A DNA stretch of 64,000 bases from Croceivirga sp. (GCA_028284665.1 JANQRG010000045.1:1-64000), one strand, 5' to 3'. Positions 49,331 to 59,861 are shown, numbered from the stretch's first letter. Numbers and translations are program-made. Notes: generated from the letters alone by a model not told the origin.

Positions 49331-49800
49331 TGGAGACGGCCTATTTAAAAACTCCTATCGGATATGCCGAATTTCGTGGAGATGCGGATGGCCTGGCAGC
49401 AATTACGGTTTATGATGCGGAAAAACCCATTGGTATAATTCCTGATGTCCTACAGGAAGCTGTGTATCAATTCACCGAGTATTTTGAAGGAAAGCGAAAA
49501 GTATTTGACCTCACCCTAAATCCTCAGGGCACGGCATTTCAAAAAAGGGTTTGGGAAGAATTGGGCAATATCCCATATGGTAAAACACTATCCTATTTAG
49601 AACTTGCTAAACGCCTGGGAGATGTGAAAGCGATTCGGGCTGTAGCGGCCGCAAATGGGCGAAATCCGCTGTGGATCGTTGTTCCTTGCCATCGGGTTAT
49701 TGGCAGCAACGGGGATCTTGTCGGATATGCCGGTGGACTTCACAGGAAAAAATGGCTGCTCGAACATGAAAGTCCGGTGAAACAGCAAAAGCTTTTCTAA
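49330..49800 (+). CDS. Methylated-DNA--[protein]-cysteine S-methyltransferase
   Basis: GTAFQKRVWEELGNIPYGKTLSYLELAKRLGDVKAIRAVAAANGRNPLWIVVPCHRVIGSNGDLVGYAGGLHRKKWLLEHE; start overlaps upstream stop. Confidence 0.95.
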   Translation: METAYLKTPIGYAEFRGDADGLAAITVYDAEKPIGIIPDVLQEAVYQFTEYFEGKRKVFDLTLNPQGTAFQKRVWEELGNIPYGKTLSYLELAKRLGDVKAIRAVAAANGRNPLWIVVPCHRVIGSNGDLVGYAGGLHRKKWLLEHESPVKQQKLF

Positions 49801-50909
49801 TTTCTAAGAATATAGGACGGAAAAAAAGCCAAGGGCACGTTAGCAAGTAAATCCCCGTCCACAGAAATTTGAAGGATACCCCCGCGCGGTAGATCGTTTC
49901 CCACAATAGTATAACCAATTAGGAATGTATTTTGGGTTTCGTCAAAAACCTGGGTGGTTATACTAATTGAAGCACCTATTTCCATTTCTACTTCATCTGC
50001 AATTGTAAAAAAATCGATAATCCTGTTTTCCTGGGTAGTCAAGTCAAAAATGGCAGGTCCTGAGCCAAAGCGAGCCGGTTGAACGTAGGATACCGAATAG
50101 AATAGTTTGTTGTCTTTTAATACCGCGCCCTCTAAAGGGCCGGAGGAAAATCCGGTATTAAAATCCATCAGCTGTTCATCCTGCAGCGCTAATGTGTTTG
50201 GGTCGTATAATTCCAAAACAGGGCGAGAGCCGTTTTTGATCACCGCAAGATTCCCGGAGTCATCAAATAGGATACTAATCGGAACACTATTAAAGTTGAC
50301 TATCGGGCCAATAGTATTGCTTCCAATATCATAAAAGGTTAGCTTATGATCCCCTTGATTGTCTCGATAGGTAATATACAGCTTGTTTTCAAACAGCAAG
50401 GGTTGAAATGTTGATGCTACGTCCACATCTATCTGGTAGTCCTGTACGTCTGCTCCCGAAAGTTCCACATCCTGGATAGCCAAATTTCGTGTTCCGAAGG
50501 GGCCAAAAAACCCGAAGAACACCTTAGATATCGTATTTATACCCCATGCAATGGATTGGTCAGGATTATCGACAAAAACAGCGGGATAGACCGCATTTGC
50601 CCTTGTAGACACATCAATAAAGGTTAAGGAAATTGCCCCATCGGCAAACGAGTAGAATGACAGCAAGTCATCCTCTTGCCGCAGGGTAAGATAATTTGGC
50701 AAAACACCGATTTCGCCGGTAAGATCTGTTAGCTGCCCCGTTTCCGAATCTCCGTTAAAGGAATACTGATACACATTTTCAAGGTCCCTTCCAATAACCA
50801 AAAAATCCGCAATTTCAGGATCCGGTGGTGGTGCAATGGAACTATCGTCGTTGGAGCAACCAAAACCTGCCAGCATTACAGCCAGTAGTAGTACTCTTTT
50901 CAAGGTCAA
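49797..50909 (-). CDS. Hypothetical lipoprotein, beta-propeller-like
   Basis: LLLAVMLAGFGCSNDDSS lipobox with acidic LES-like tail; repeated short beta-rich segments. Confidence 0.6.
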   Translation of the reverse strand: MTLKRVLLLAVMLAGFGCSNDDSSIAPPPDPEIADFLVIGRDLENVYQYSFNGDSETGQLTDLTGEIGVLPNYLTLRQEDDLLSFYSFADGAISLTFIDVSTRANAVYPAVFVDNPDQSIAWGINTISKVFFGFFGPFGTRNLAIQDVELSGADVQDYQIDVDVASTFQPLLFENKLYITYRDNQGDHKLTFYDIGSNTIGPIVNFNSVPISILFDDSGNLAVIKNGSRPVLELYDPNTLALQDEQLMDFNTGFSSGPLEGAVLKDNKLFYSVSYVQPARFGSGPAIFDLTTQENRIIDFFTIADEVEMEIGASISITTQVFDETQNTFLIGYTIVGNDLPRGGILQISVDGDLLANVPLAFFPSYILRN

Positions 50910-50984
50910 TTTTTTTATCTTGATAAGATAGTATTTAATTGGGATAATTCCCTGAATTTTATTTGGTTTTAGTATTTTGATCCT

Positions 50985-51698
50985 ATGCTCAGCAAATTGG
51001 CCCTTGATACTATTCTTTTTTTAGATATTGAAACTGTTCCGGAGCTTCCGGATTTTAATGCTCTGGACGAAGAAAAAAAACAACTATGGGAACAAAAATC
51101 CAGGTACCAACGTAAAGATGAGATCACGGCAGAAGATTTCTACGATAGCGCTGGTATCTGGGCAGAATTTGGCAAGATCATTGTTATTTCTGTGGGATAT
51201 TTTGTGCGTAGAGGAGATACTAAGAATTTTAGGGTTACTTCCTTTCATGGAGATGAAGCAACGCTTCTCGTGGAATTCAAGAACCTTCTTGAGCAACATT
51301 TCAGCACCCCTCAACATGTACTTTGTGCGCATAATGGAAAAGAGTTTGACTTTCCCTATATCGCCAGACGAATGTTGATTAACAGCATACGGCTTCCTTA
51401 TAAACTGGACTTATTTGGCAAAAAACCCTGGGAAGTGCCCCATCTGGATACCATGGAATTGTGGAAGTTCGGGGACTATAAGCATTACACCTCCTTGCGC
51501 CTTATGGCGAATATTTTGGGAATACCCTCTCCAAAGGAAGATTTGGACGGCAGTATGGTCCGCGATGTTTACTATGAAGATCAGGATATTGATCGCATCA
51601 TTACCTATTGCGAATTGGACGTGGTCACTACGGCTCAGGTAGTATTGCGACTCAAAGGGGATGCGCTATTGGAGGAAAACGAGATCAAAAGGGTGTGA
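50985..51698 (+). CDS. PolB-type 3'-5' exonuclease-like protein
   Basis: ILFLDIETVPELPDFNALDE..VLCAHNGKEFDFPYIARRMLINSIRLP..DGSMVRDVYYEDQDIDRIITYCELDVVTTAQVVLRL (DEDD motifs). Confidence 0.88.
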   Translation: MLSKLALDTILFLDIETVPELPDFNALDEEKKQLWEQKSRYQRKDEITAEDFYDSAGIWAEFGKIIVISVGYFVRRGDTKNFRVTSFHGDEATLLVEFKNLLEQHFSTPQHVLCAHNGKEFDFPYIARRMLINSIRLPYKLDLFGKKPWEVPHLDTMELWKFGDYKHYTSLRLMANILGIPSPKEDLDGSMVRDVYYEDQDIDRIITYCELDVVTTAQVVLRLKGDALLEENEIKRV

Positions 51699-51745
51699 GC
51701 CGGTTTTTATTTTGTCAACCTCCCTTTTCCGGAACCTATTCCCTC

Positions 51746-53947
51746 TTAGTTTTTAAAAAACTTAGCGCTTCGTATGCCTTCGTAATCCTGTACCATAAGA
51801 ATGTAAAGCCCAGACGCTAATTCCGATACATCGATCTTTGCATTCGCGTTCCCGCTTTTGATCGTAGTTCCGGAAGTGGTTATTATGGCATATTGCGCTG
51901 CATCCGTCATCTGGGCATCTATTTGAAGTTCATTGGCTACGGGGTTAGGTGAAATTCGGACAGAAATCGTGTCTTCATTGATACTCATAGTAGTTTGTTC
52001 TTGCACGACGGTTTCAATTCCATTGAAGGTGAACCACAACTCCTCTGAAAAATCGGAGACCAGGTAGGTAGAACACACTGAACGCACGCGAATCGCATAG
52101 GTTGTGCCCAATTCCAATGCATTTAGCCAAAAAGAACTTTCCCAGGAGGTTGCCGTAGACCAGGTAGTTTCGTTTTCACCTTTGTACTGGAGTTCATAAA
52201 GGGTTTCGTCTGAAATAGCGGTCCAGGATACCATTGTTTGGTGTTCTTCAGCGATTTGCAATGCTAACCCTTCTGGAACTTCCAAACGACAATTCGTTAG
52301 CGCTGCTCCTGTGATGATCAATGAAAAGTTCTGTGAACCGTGATAAAGCTCTCCTTTATGAGAAACGGTTATCGTATATTCTCCCTGAGCATTGGGAAGA
52401 TCGATACGTTCAAACGGGTCTACTTGATTATCGCCTGTTATCGCCTGAGCTTCAGCTTCACGGGGATTCAATTTCCACGGATAGTATACCTGCCCGTTTT
52501 TAGATACCCTGATATCCAAATCATTAACAAGGACTGGTTGCGGAGCATTTAGTTCCCCCCGGTTAACCGTGTTCCCTTCAGGGTCGGTCCAGGAAATAGA
52601 TGCCGCAAAAGGTCCTTCTCCATTGGCTTTAACAGTATAGGTGTAGGTTTCTCCTGGCACTAATGTTCTTTCTTCAATAACAGTAGAAAAATCCCGGTTA
52701 CGAATCGTTTCTGCAGCTTTTTTTGTGTTGATTACCCCCCAACCCATTTTATAATCCGGACCTTTTTCCAGGACATCATCCGCAGTATGTAGTGCTAATC
52801 CCTTTAAAGTTGCCGACCGCATAAAAGAACCGTGCAGTTCCTGATAGTATTCCTGCAACAACAATAAGGCCCCGGTCACACCTGGGGCTGCCATGGATGT
52901 TCCTAACGAGGATTTGTAACTGCTATTACTTGAAGAACTTGTGGAATATATGGTGGTACCATCCCCGGCGATATCCGGTTTGATCCTGCCGTCATCCGTA
53001 GGGCCAAAGCTGCTGTAGCCCGAAACTTTGGCTGTTGTGAGTATACCATTACCGTTAACTTTAGCATCGGCTCCCGCTACGACCATCCCGTTTTTAGAAG
53101 TGGTAAACCCTACTAACAGGTCGAAGCCATCTTGGGTTTTCCCATATACAGGGAGGTCATTGTCAAATGAATTCTGAGCATTCCCTGCTGCGGTAACCAT
53201 CAAATAGTATGGGGCATTGTACATGATTTTGTCCCAATCCTGAGAGACTTTAATATAGGCACCAAAATACCAATCAGGGACCCGGTCTGTCTTTATGCCA
53301 TAAGAATGGTTGGACACCAACAACCCGGAGGCAGCTGCTTCTGCAACTTCAATTTTGTCCCGGGACCAGTCATGCGTAGCAGCTTCTGCGGCAAACGCCA
53401 CTCCCTTTGCTTTTTCCCTAATCCCGGAAGAGACAATTGTTCCGGTGACCAAAGTGGTATGATTATCTATTTCCTGACTTCCATCCGCGTTCCGGACGCG
53501 AGTATCGTATTCCTGATGGGTCGTCAATGCTATTCCAGCATCCCAAACCCCAACTTTCAAGCCCTTTCCGGACAACCCTAAATCTAAAGCTCCTCCTGTA
53601 TACAAGGTGTTGGCCCTGGATATTTTACTGGTAGGGCCCATATGCGTTGTATAATAGAGTAGGGTGCCATCTTCTCCGATATCATTCAACGCTATTGCGC
53701 TTCCGTCCGGTTGCTTTTGGGCAGATCCCCATCGTCTGGTTTTAGCAATTACTTGCAATTTGTTGGTCTTTAGTCCATGTTCCTTTTTAAAAGTTTGGAT
53801 CAGGTCATATAGTTCTTCTTGTTGGTTAGATGCTGTAATCTCTTCTAATTGATCAGCGGTCTGCGCAATGGAGCAAATACAAACAAAAAAAATGATGATA
53901 GTGAGTGGATATGTGCCTATTCCCCGGTTAGGTCTATTGTAATCCAT
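51746..53947 (-). CDS. S8 (subtilisin) family peptidase with T9SS type A sorting domain
   Basis: VGVWDAGIAL..DNHTTLVTGTI..VVAGADAKVN..SSLGTSMAAPGVTGALLLLQ; C-term VRISPNPVANELQID..SGLYILMVQDYEGIRSAKFFKN. Confidence 0.9.
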   Translation of the reverse strand: MDYNRPNRGIGTYPLTIIIFFVCICSIAQTADQLEEITASNQQEELYDLIQTFKKEHGLKTNKLQVIAKTRRWGSAQKQPDGSAIALNDIGEDGTLLYYTTHMGPTSKISRANTLYTGGALDLGLSGKGLKVGVWDAGIALTTHQEYDTRVRNADGSQEIDNHTTLVTGTIVSSGIREKAKGVAFAAEAATHDWSRDKIEVAEAAASGLLVSNHSYGIKTDRVPDWYFGAYIKVSQDWDKIMYNAPYYLMVTAAGNAQNSFDNDLPVYGKTQDGFDLLVGFTTSKNGMVVAGADAKVNGNGILTTAKVSGYSSFGPTDDGRIKPDIAGDGTTIYSTSSSSNSSYKSSLGTSMAAPGVTGALLLLQEYYQELHGSFMRSATLKGLALHTADDVLEKGPDYKMGWGVINTKKAAETIRNRDFSTVIEERTLVPGETYTYTVKANGEGPFAASISWTDPEGNTVNRGELNAPQPVLVNDLDIRVSKNGQVYYPWKLNPREAEAQAITGDNQVDPFERIDLPNAQGEYTITVSHKGELYHGSQNFSLIITGAALTNCRLEVPEGLALQIAEEHQTMVSWTAISDETLYELQYKGENETTWSTATSWESSFWLNALELGTTYAIRVRSVCSTYLVSDFSEELWFTFNGIETVVQEQTTMSINEDTISVRISPNPVANELQIDAQMTDAAQYAIITTSGTTIKSGNANAKIDVSELASGLYILMVQDYEGIRSAKFFKN

Positions 53948-54088
53948 GATGATTTAAGTAAGATTTGGACTACAAATGTATTTCTATACCAAGAAACTGT
54001 CGTTAAACGGCGCGCTTCTTTCGACGAATAGCTTAAAAGTTATACGGCTATTGTGGTGAAAGGCAAGATTCCTGTGGTTTGTAGGATT

Positions 54089-55090
54089 TTACTTTCTATT
54101 ATCCTCGTTGAAATGCATCACTACGTAAACAGGAAAATGGTCACTATAGCCTCCCAGGTATTTTCTTCCTGCATAGGTCCGGAAGGGATTGCCTTTATAT
54201 CTTCCTTTCCACTCCTTAAGAAACTTTGGTGCGAAAATGGCAGCTTTATGAAACGTATGGGTCTCAGGTTCGTGGTTTAAAAAGGTATGTGACAATACTA
54301 TTTGATCAAAGAGGTTCCATTTTCCCTTGTAGCTGGCACTACCGGAATAGGGCGACAATAGTTTTTCCATGGGATTAAAGAACAGCCCGGAATTCATTAG
54401 TTGTTGAATACTTTCCGATTTCGGATCATCATTAAAGTCTCCCATCACTATAGTGTGTACTTCTCCCGAACTGGTTTGCGTTATGGCATCTAATTTCCTT
54501 AGCAGTGTATTCGCCGCTTTTATTCGATTTGGTCGGGTTTCTTCCAAACCTTCTCTTCGGGAGGGCCAGTGATTCACGAACAGATGGATGTGTTCCCCAT
54601 TCAGCAGGCCTTCAACATAAAGAATATCCCGGGTCCAATCCCTATCCCCTGTGGTATCTTCTAAGAGTAACGGCAAAGGTTCCGCATGGATCACTTTAAA
54701 GTGTTTCCTGTTATAAATGAGGCTGGTATCAATACCTCTTTCATCCGGAGAATCAAAATGAACATAGTCGTAAGGGACATCCCGTAAATGTTTGGAATGC
54801 AACAACAGTTCTACAACCTTGCTGTTCTCCACTTCAGCAACACCCAATAAAACAGGAGGGTTAAGAGCTTCATCCTCTCCAATTCTGGATATGGCCTTTC
54901 CGAGCTTCTTGATCTTAGATCCTAATTTTCGTTCTTTCCACCGTTTGAAGCCTGAAGGCGTAAAATCATCATCCAACGTATTTGGATCATCAACGGTGTC
55001 AAAAAGATTTTCCAGGTTATAGAAAGCAATTGAGCATTTCTTTTTGAGCATATCCATTTCACGTTCTCTTGATTTCATACGTAAGGACAA
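54089..55090 (-). CDS. Endonuclease/exonuclease/phosphatase family protein
   Basis: IAFYNLENLFDTVDDPNTLDDDFTP..LLGVAEVENSKVVELLL..LFVNHWPSRREG..IVMGDFNDDP..GGYSDHFPVYVVM. Confidence 0.92.
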   Translation of the reverse strand: MSLRMKSREREMDMLKKKCSIAFYNLENLFDTVDDPNTLDDDFTPSGFKRWKERKLGSKIKKLGKAISRIGEDEALNPPVLLGVAEVENSKVVELLLHSKHLRDVPYDYVHFDSPDERGIDTSLIYNRKHFKVIHAEPLPLLLEDTTGDRDWTRDILYVEGLLNGEHIHLFVNHWPSRREGLEETRPNRIKAANTLLRKLDAITQTSSGEVHTIVMGDFNDDPKSESIQQLMNSGLFFNPMEKLLSPYSGSASYKGKWNLFDQIVLSHTFLNHEPETHTFHKAAIFAPKFLKEWKGRYKGNPFRTYAGRKYLGGYSDHFPVYVVMHFNEDNRK

Positions 55091-55634
55091 ATTACAAAAA
55101 CTGAAGTTTTACTTCTACGTTTTTATGGCCTTGTAGTCATGTAACTAAATAACATCAACACTATGTAAAAACCCATTTCCCTTAACACTCATCATTCGCA
55201 AAACAAAATCTAAAGCTAATCTCAAGCAATAAAGTTTATGATGCCATGTGAGTTGCGTTGATTTTGAAAGCGAGCTCCTAACCCAGTCTTAAGACTTTCT
55301 CCTTCAAGTTGATTAAGCGGCGTCAATTTGCTATTTTTAAGTACGCAAGGCGGAAAACTACTCGAACTGCCATTTTCATTCAAAATGAACGATCGAACGG
55401 TGAAGTGAAGTGATGCGCCATACACCGTAAAAAGGGTTTTTCTCGAAATAACTGCAACTAGGTTGAGGTTGGTGAATTACATGTATTGGCTTTGGAATCA
55501 ATTGGTTCAAAAAAATCTAAAATGAAAAAAATGGTCTTGTACCAGGGTCTTTAGAACGATTGCTGCAACGTAATCTATAGCGTCGGATAGGACAAACAAA
55601 CAATAATTAAACACAAAAAAACAATAGGTAAACC

Positions 55635-56978
55635 ATGAAAACTTCCACACCAAAATCAATAAAAAACAGGAAAAGTACGCGTAGGTCTTTTGTAAAGAAC
55701 ACCACATTATTTACCGGGGGAACTGTTTTATTACCCAGTTTGCAAATGAATAGCATGGTGAACGTTTTTAATGAGAAAAAATTAAAACTAGCCTTAGTAG
55801 GGTGTGGGGGTCGCGGTACAGGAGCTGCCGTCCAGGCACTGAATGCCGATGAGAACATTGAGTTGGTCGCGTTGGCAGATGCTTTTGAAGATAGAACCAG
55901 GGAATCCCTTGCCAATATTAAGGGAGCCATGGGGACAACCGAAAAAATAAAGGTGAAAGAGGAGCACCTTTTTTCAGGTTTTGAGGCAGCAAAAAAGGCC
56001 ATGGATATGGCAGATGTGGTCATTCTGGCCACGCCCCCTGGATTTAGACCTGAGCACTTTGAATACGCCATCAATAACGGAAAACACGTGTTCATGGAAA
56101 AACCCGTAGCCACAGATGTTCCGGGGGTAAGAAAGGTTTTAGCGGCCGCTAAGAAAGCTAAGGAAAACAAGTTAAATGTAGTTGTTGGGTTGCAAAGGAG
56201 ATATCAAAGCAATTACCTGGCTGCGGTTAACCAGCTAAAAAACGGCGCCGTTGGAAAGATCGTGTCCGGTCAAGTATATTGGAACAGCGGTGGGGTTTGG
56301 GTCAAAGAAAGACAACCCGGACAAACGGAATTGGAATATCAGATGCGGAATTGGTACTATTTTAACTGGCTATGTGGAGATCACATTCTGGAACAACACA
56401 TACATAATATTGATGTGGCCAATTGGTTTATTGGGGAGTATCCCGTTTCCGCCCAGGGAATGGGAGGCAGACAAGTACGCACCGGCAAGGAATATGGGGA
56501 GATTTACGACCATCATTTTGTTGAATTCACGTATCCTGGCGGAGCGGTAGTAGCCAGTCAATGTAGACACCAGCTGGACACCATGTCCAGGGTTTCCGAG
56601 TTCTTCCAGGGAACCAAGGGAACCATTTCCACCGAAGGGAATACCACCGAAATCAAGGATTGGGAAGGGAATACCGTTTTCCAAAATGGAGACAGGAATG
56701 ATCCCAACCCCTATGAAGAAGAGCATGTGAAACTGTTTGAAGCTATTCGAAACGGCTCGGTGATTGCGGATGGGGAGCATGGGGCAAAAAGTACTATGAC
56801 TGCTATAATGGGTAGAATGGCTACGTACTCAGGAAAAATCATCGAATGGGACCAAGCCATGGCCTCCAACCTGGAATTGGTTCCCAAAAATCTGAGTTGG
56901 GATTCCCCAGCTCCGGTTCAACCCAATGCTGATGGGACCTACAATATCCCTACGCCTGGAAAAGCAAGCGTACTGTAG
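55635..56978 (+). CDS. Gfo/Idh/MocA family oxidoreductase with Tat-like signal
   Basis: STRRSFVKNTTLFTGGTVLLPS; LALVGCGGRGTGAAVQALNADENIELVALADAFEDR..HVFMEKPVATDVPGVRKVL. Confidence 0.93.
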   Translation: MKTSTPKSIKNRKSTRRSFVKNTTLFTGGTVLLPSLQMNSMVNVFNEKKLKLALVGCGGRGTGAAVQALNADENIELVALADAFEDRTRESLANIKGAMGTTEKIKVKEEHLFSGFEAAKKAMDMADVVILATPPGFRPEHFEYAINNGKHVFMEKPVATDVPGVRKVLAAAKKAKENKLNVVVGLQRRYQSNYLAAVNQLKNGAVGKIVSGQVYWNSGGVWVKERQPGQTELEYQMRNWYYFNWLCGDHILEQHIHNIDVANWFIGEYPVSAQGMGGRQVRTGKEYGEIYDHHFVEFTYPGGAVVASQCRHQLDTMSRVSEFFQGTKGTISTEGNTTEIKDWEGNTVFQNGDRNDPNPYEEEHVKLFEAIRNGSVIADGEHGAKSTMTAIMGRMATYSGKIIEWDQAMASNLELVPKNLSWDSPAPVQPNADGTYNIPTPGKASVL

Positions 56979-56999
56979 TCAAAACCATTGAACGTAAAG

Positions 57000-58049
57000 A
57001 TGAAGCTAAACAGTAAATGGGGTGTATTACTCGGTATTTTTCTTTTGGGGGCCCTATTGATAAAATGTAAATCAAAGCAATCCGTACCCTCGGGAGCATC
57101 CGTAGCAGTCGGAACAACAACAATCAATTTAACGGAAACCGGGACAGCAACCGATACTTTGAAGGGATATACCGAAAAGATCCCTATGACAGCAATCACC
57201 TTCGATATGGCGGAGATCCCTTCGGGTTCATTTATGATGGGAAGTCCCGAAAACGAGATAAGCAGGGCTGTTAACGAAGGTCCACAACATAGGGTGACCT
57301 TAGATGCCTATTACATGGGCAAGTACGAGGTGACCTGGGAGCTTTTTGAGCTTTTTTATAAAAAAAATCAAGAACTGTTTGTTAAGCTTAATGATGAAAC
57401 GCTTGTTAAGATAGATGCCATTTCAGGCCCCAGCCCTGCCTATGAAGACCCCAGTTATGGCATGGGAAAGGATGGATATCCTGCTGTAAGTATGTCTACA
57501 TATTCCGCTCTGGTTTTCTGCAAATGGCTCAGTACGCTAACCGGAAGGTTTTACCGGCTGCCCACAGAGGCAGAATGGGAGTATGCGGCTCGTGCCGGAT
57601 CTCAGAGCGTATATTCTTTTGGCGATTCGGAAAGCGATCTTGACAAATACGCTGTCTATTCTGACAATGCCTACGCCAAGGTGGGCTCAAAACTTCCCAA
57701 TCCCTGGGGATTATTTGATATGCACGGCAATGTGGCCGAATGGACCATGGACCAATACCAATCGGATGCTTACGCCAACCATACGGAAAGGAATCCATGG
57801 GTAATTCCAAAGGTTATCCACCCCCGGGTGTTCCGAGGGGGTTCCTGGGCTGATGATCCTGTCAAATTAAGGTCCGCCGCACGCGGTGAATCAAGCATGA
57901 ACCTACAGCGACGGGACCCCCAAATTCCAAAAAGTTTTTGGTGGTTTTCTGATAATGATTTTATCGGTTTCAGATTGGTCAGCCCAAAAAATCAACCTTC
58001 CGAAGAAGAACAGGAAAAATTTTGGCAAATGGTTTTGGATGAGGGATAG
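57000..58049 (+). CDS. SUMF1/FGE-fold domain lipoprotein
   Basis: EIPSGSFMMGSPENEISRAVNEGPQHRVTLDAYYMGKYEVTWELFELF..YRLPTEAEWEYAARAG..NPWGLFDMHGNVAEWT..VFRGGSWADD..FIGFRLV. Confidence 0.92.
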   Translation: MKLNSKWGVLLGIFLLGALLIKCKSKQSVPSGASVAVGTTTINLTETGTATDTLKGYTEKIPMTAITFDMAEIPSGSFMMGSPENEISRAVNEGPQHRVTLDAYYMGKYEVTWELFELFYKKNQELFVKLNDETLVKIDAISGPSPAYEDPSYGMGKDGYPAVSMSTYSALVFCKWLSTLTGRFYRLPTEAEWEYAARAGSQSVYSFGDSESDLDKYAVYSDNAYAKVGSKLPNPWGLFDMHGNVAEWTMDQYQSDAYANHTERNPWVIPKVIHPRVFRGGSWADDPVKLRSAARGESSMNLQRRDPQIPKSFWWFSDNDFIGFRLVSPKNQPSEEEQEKFWQMVLDEG

Positions 58050-58100
58050 TGGGTTCAAAATAGAATTGATATCTATTCCGTATTACGTTTAAACCTTTCA

Positions 58101-58646
58101 TTGGTAAATAACACTACTATGAAACATTACATCACTTTACTACTACTTTTCAGTTGCTTAACGGGGCTATCCCAAAAAGAATATTCCCTATCCGGGGAGA
58201 GCGCCTTGGAGATTGAGGGGACGTCAACCATAAATGATTGGACTGTTGTGGCTCATACCCTGGAAGGCTCCTTAGAAACTAATGATGGCAGTCCAACGGC
58301 TGTTAACTTAAAAGTTGAAGTTGCCGACATAAAGAGTACACACGGTGCGGTAATGGATAAAAAGACACATAATGCCCTAAAAATAGACACCGACCCAACC
58401 GTAACCTTTAGTATGGAAAAAGTAAATGAGGCTGCTGTCATGAAAGGTGTCTTACGTATGGCTGGGAAAACAAAAACCATTGAAGTAGCTACCAAGATCA
58501 TTGACACTGGAACGACTATAAAAATATCGGGACAATATCCTATTACATTACAAGATTGGGATATAGAACCTCCTTCTGCTATGTTTGGACAAATAGTAGT
58601 TGGGGATGAGGTTACCGTAAAGTTTGATTTAGTTTTTTCCAATTGA
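58101..58646 (+). CDS. YceI family protein
   Basis: LEIEGTSTINDWTVVAHTLEGSLE..KKTHNALKIDTDPTVTFSMEKV..GKTKTIEV..MFGQIVVGDEVTVKFDLVFS. Confidence 0.88.
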   Translation: MVNNTTMKHYITLLLLFSCLTGLSQKEYSLSGESALEIEGTSTINDWTVVAHTLEGSLETNDGSPTAVNLKVEVADIKSTHGAVMDKKTHNALKIDTDPTVTFSMEKVNEAAVMKGVLRMAGKTKTIEVATKIIDTGTTIKISGQYPITLQDWDIEPPSAMFGQIVVGDEVTVKFDLVFSN

Positions 58647-58696
58647 AATCCGTCAAAATCATTTAAACCCGTTCATATCTGATATCCTAAAGCACT

Positions 58697-59617
58697 ATGA
58701 AAAGAAGACGTTTTGTTCAAAAAACAGCATTGGGTATGAGTGCCCTTTCCTTTCCCGGTCCAATAGCCTACGGTAAAGGTGTACCTGTTGCCCCACTTTA
58801 TGAATTCAACCTCAACTATGCGCCACATCTGGGGATGTTCAAAGATTTGGCAGGCGTAGATCCAATAGACGAAATCAACTTTATGGCGGACCAGGGCTTT
58901 ACGGCTTTTGAAGACAATGGAATGCGAATGCGTGATGTTGCACTTCAAAAACGGATGGCAAAAACTATGGCCGATAGAAATATGCAAATGGGGGTTTTCG
59001 TTGCACACGAGATCTACTGGAAAGAACCGAATTTAGCTAGTGGCAATGAAGCGTTGCGAGAAAAATTTTTAAAAGAAATCCGGGCATCGGTTGAGGTTGC
59101 CAAACGGGTCAATGCCAAATGGATGACTGTAGTGCCTGGGCACTCAGACCTTAGGTTGAATAGGGCATATCAAACCGCTAATGTTATTGAAACCCTAAAA
59201 AGAGCCTGTGAGGTATTGGAGCCGCACGGCCTTGTAATGGTCCTGGAACCTCTAAATTTTAGAGATCATCCAGGCCTGTTCCTCCAAGAAAGTCCGCAAG
59301 CCTATGAAATTTGTAAGGCGGTGGATAGTCCATCCTGCAAAATCCTTTTTGATATTTATCACCAACAAATACAGGAAGGCAACCTCATCCCCAATGTTGA
59401 TGACTGCTGGGATGAGATCGGTTATTTTCAAATAGGAGATAATCCTGGTAGAAATGAGCCTACCACAGGGGAGATCAACTATAAAAATGTATTCAAACAT
59501 ATTCATTCCAAGGGATATACGGGTATTTTGGGGATGGAACATGGCAACAGCATCAATGGTAAAGAAGGTGAATTGGCGGTCATTGAAGCCTATAAAAAAG
59601 TGGACGCTTTCCATTGA
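58697..59617 (+). CDS. Hydroxypyruvate isomerase-like TIM barrel protein with Tat signal
   Basis: MKRRRFVQKTALGMSALSFPGPIAYG; FNLNYAPHLGMFKDLAGVDPIDEINFMADQGFTAFEDNGM..LVMVLEPLNFRDHPGLFLQESPQAYEICKAVDSPSCKILFDIYHQQIQEGNLI. Confidence 0.9.
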   Translation: MKRRRFVQKTALGMSALSFPGPIAYGKGVPVAPLYEFNLNYAPHLGMFKDLAGVDPIDEINFMADQGFTAFEDNGMRMRDVALQKRMAKTMADRNMQMGVFVAHEIYWKEPNLASGNEALREKFLKEIRASVEVAKRVNAKWMTVVPGHSDLRLNRAYQTANVIETLKRACEVLEPHGLVMVLEPLNFRDHPGLFLQESPQAYEICKAVDSPSCKILFDIYHQQIQEGNLIPNVDDCWDEIGYFQIGDNPGRNEPTTGEINYKNVFKHIHSKGYTGILGMEHGNSINGKEGELAVIEAYKKVDAFH

Positions 59618-59853
59618 ATCACTGCTCCATCGCACTTCCCTACTAAAAATAGTAACCTGAACACTTCTATTGAGTAAATAGTATCTCTAGTTTTTAAATC
59701 CTCATTCAACTGTTGGCTACACAGGGCTGTACCGTAAACGATGGTTTTGGCGTGGAAAACGATTCAAAAAGCAACTGCCTGTCTTGAATTCAATCGCAAA
59801 TTATTGTTCCTATAAAGAACCCGATCATTGTCCAAATACATGACTTTGTATCT

Positions 59854-59861
59854 TATCTTTG
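59854..59861 (+). promoter_or_regulatory. Candidate -7 box TATCTTTG upstream of hflX
   Basis: TAnnTTTG match, 22 nt upstream of ATG 59884; nearest TTG (59828) is 23 nt away. Confidence 0.35.

Noticed and set aside
57000-58049. Sulfatase-maturation role for the SUMF1-domain protein
   Set aside because: Lacks the FGE cysteine segment and no sulfatase is encoded nearby
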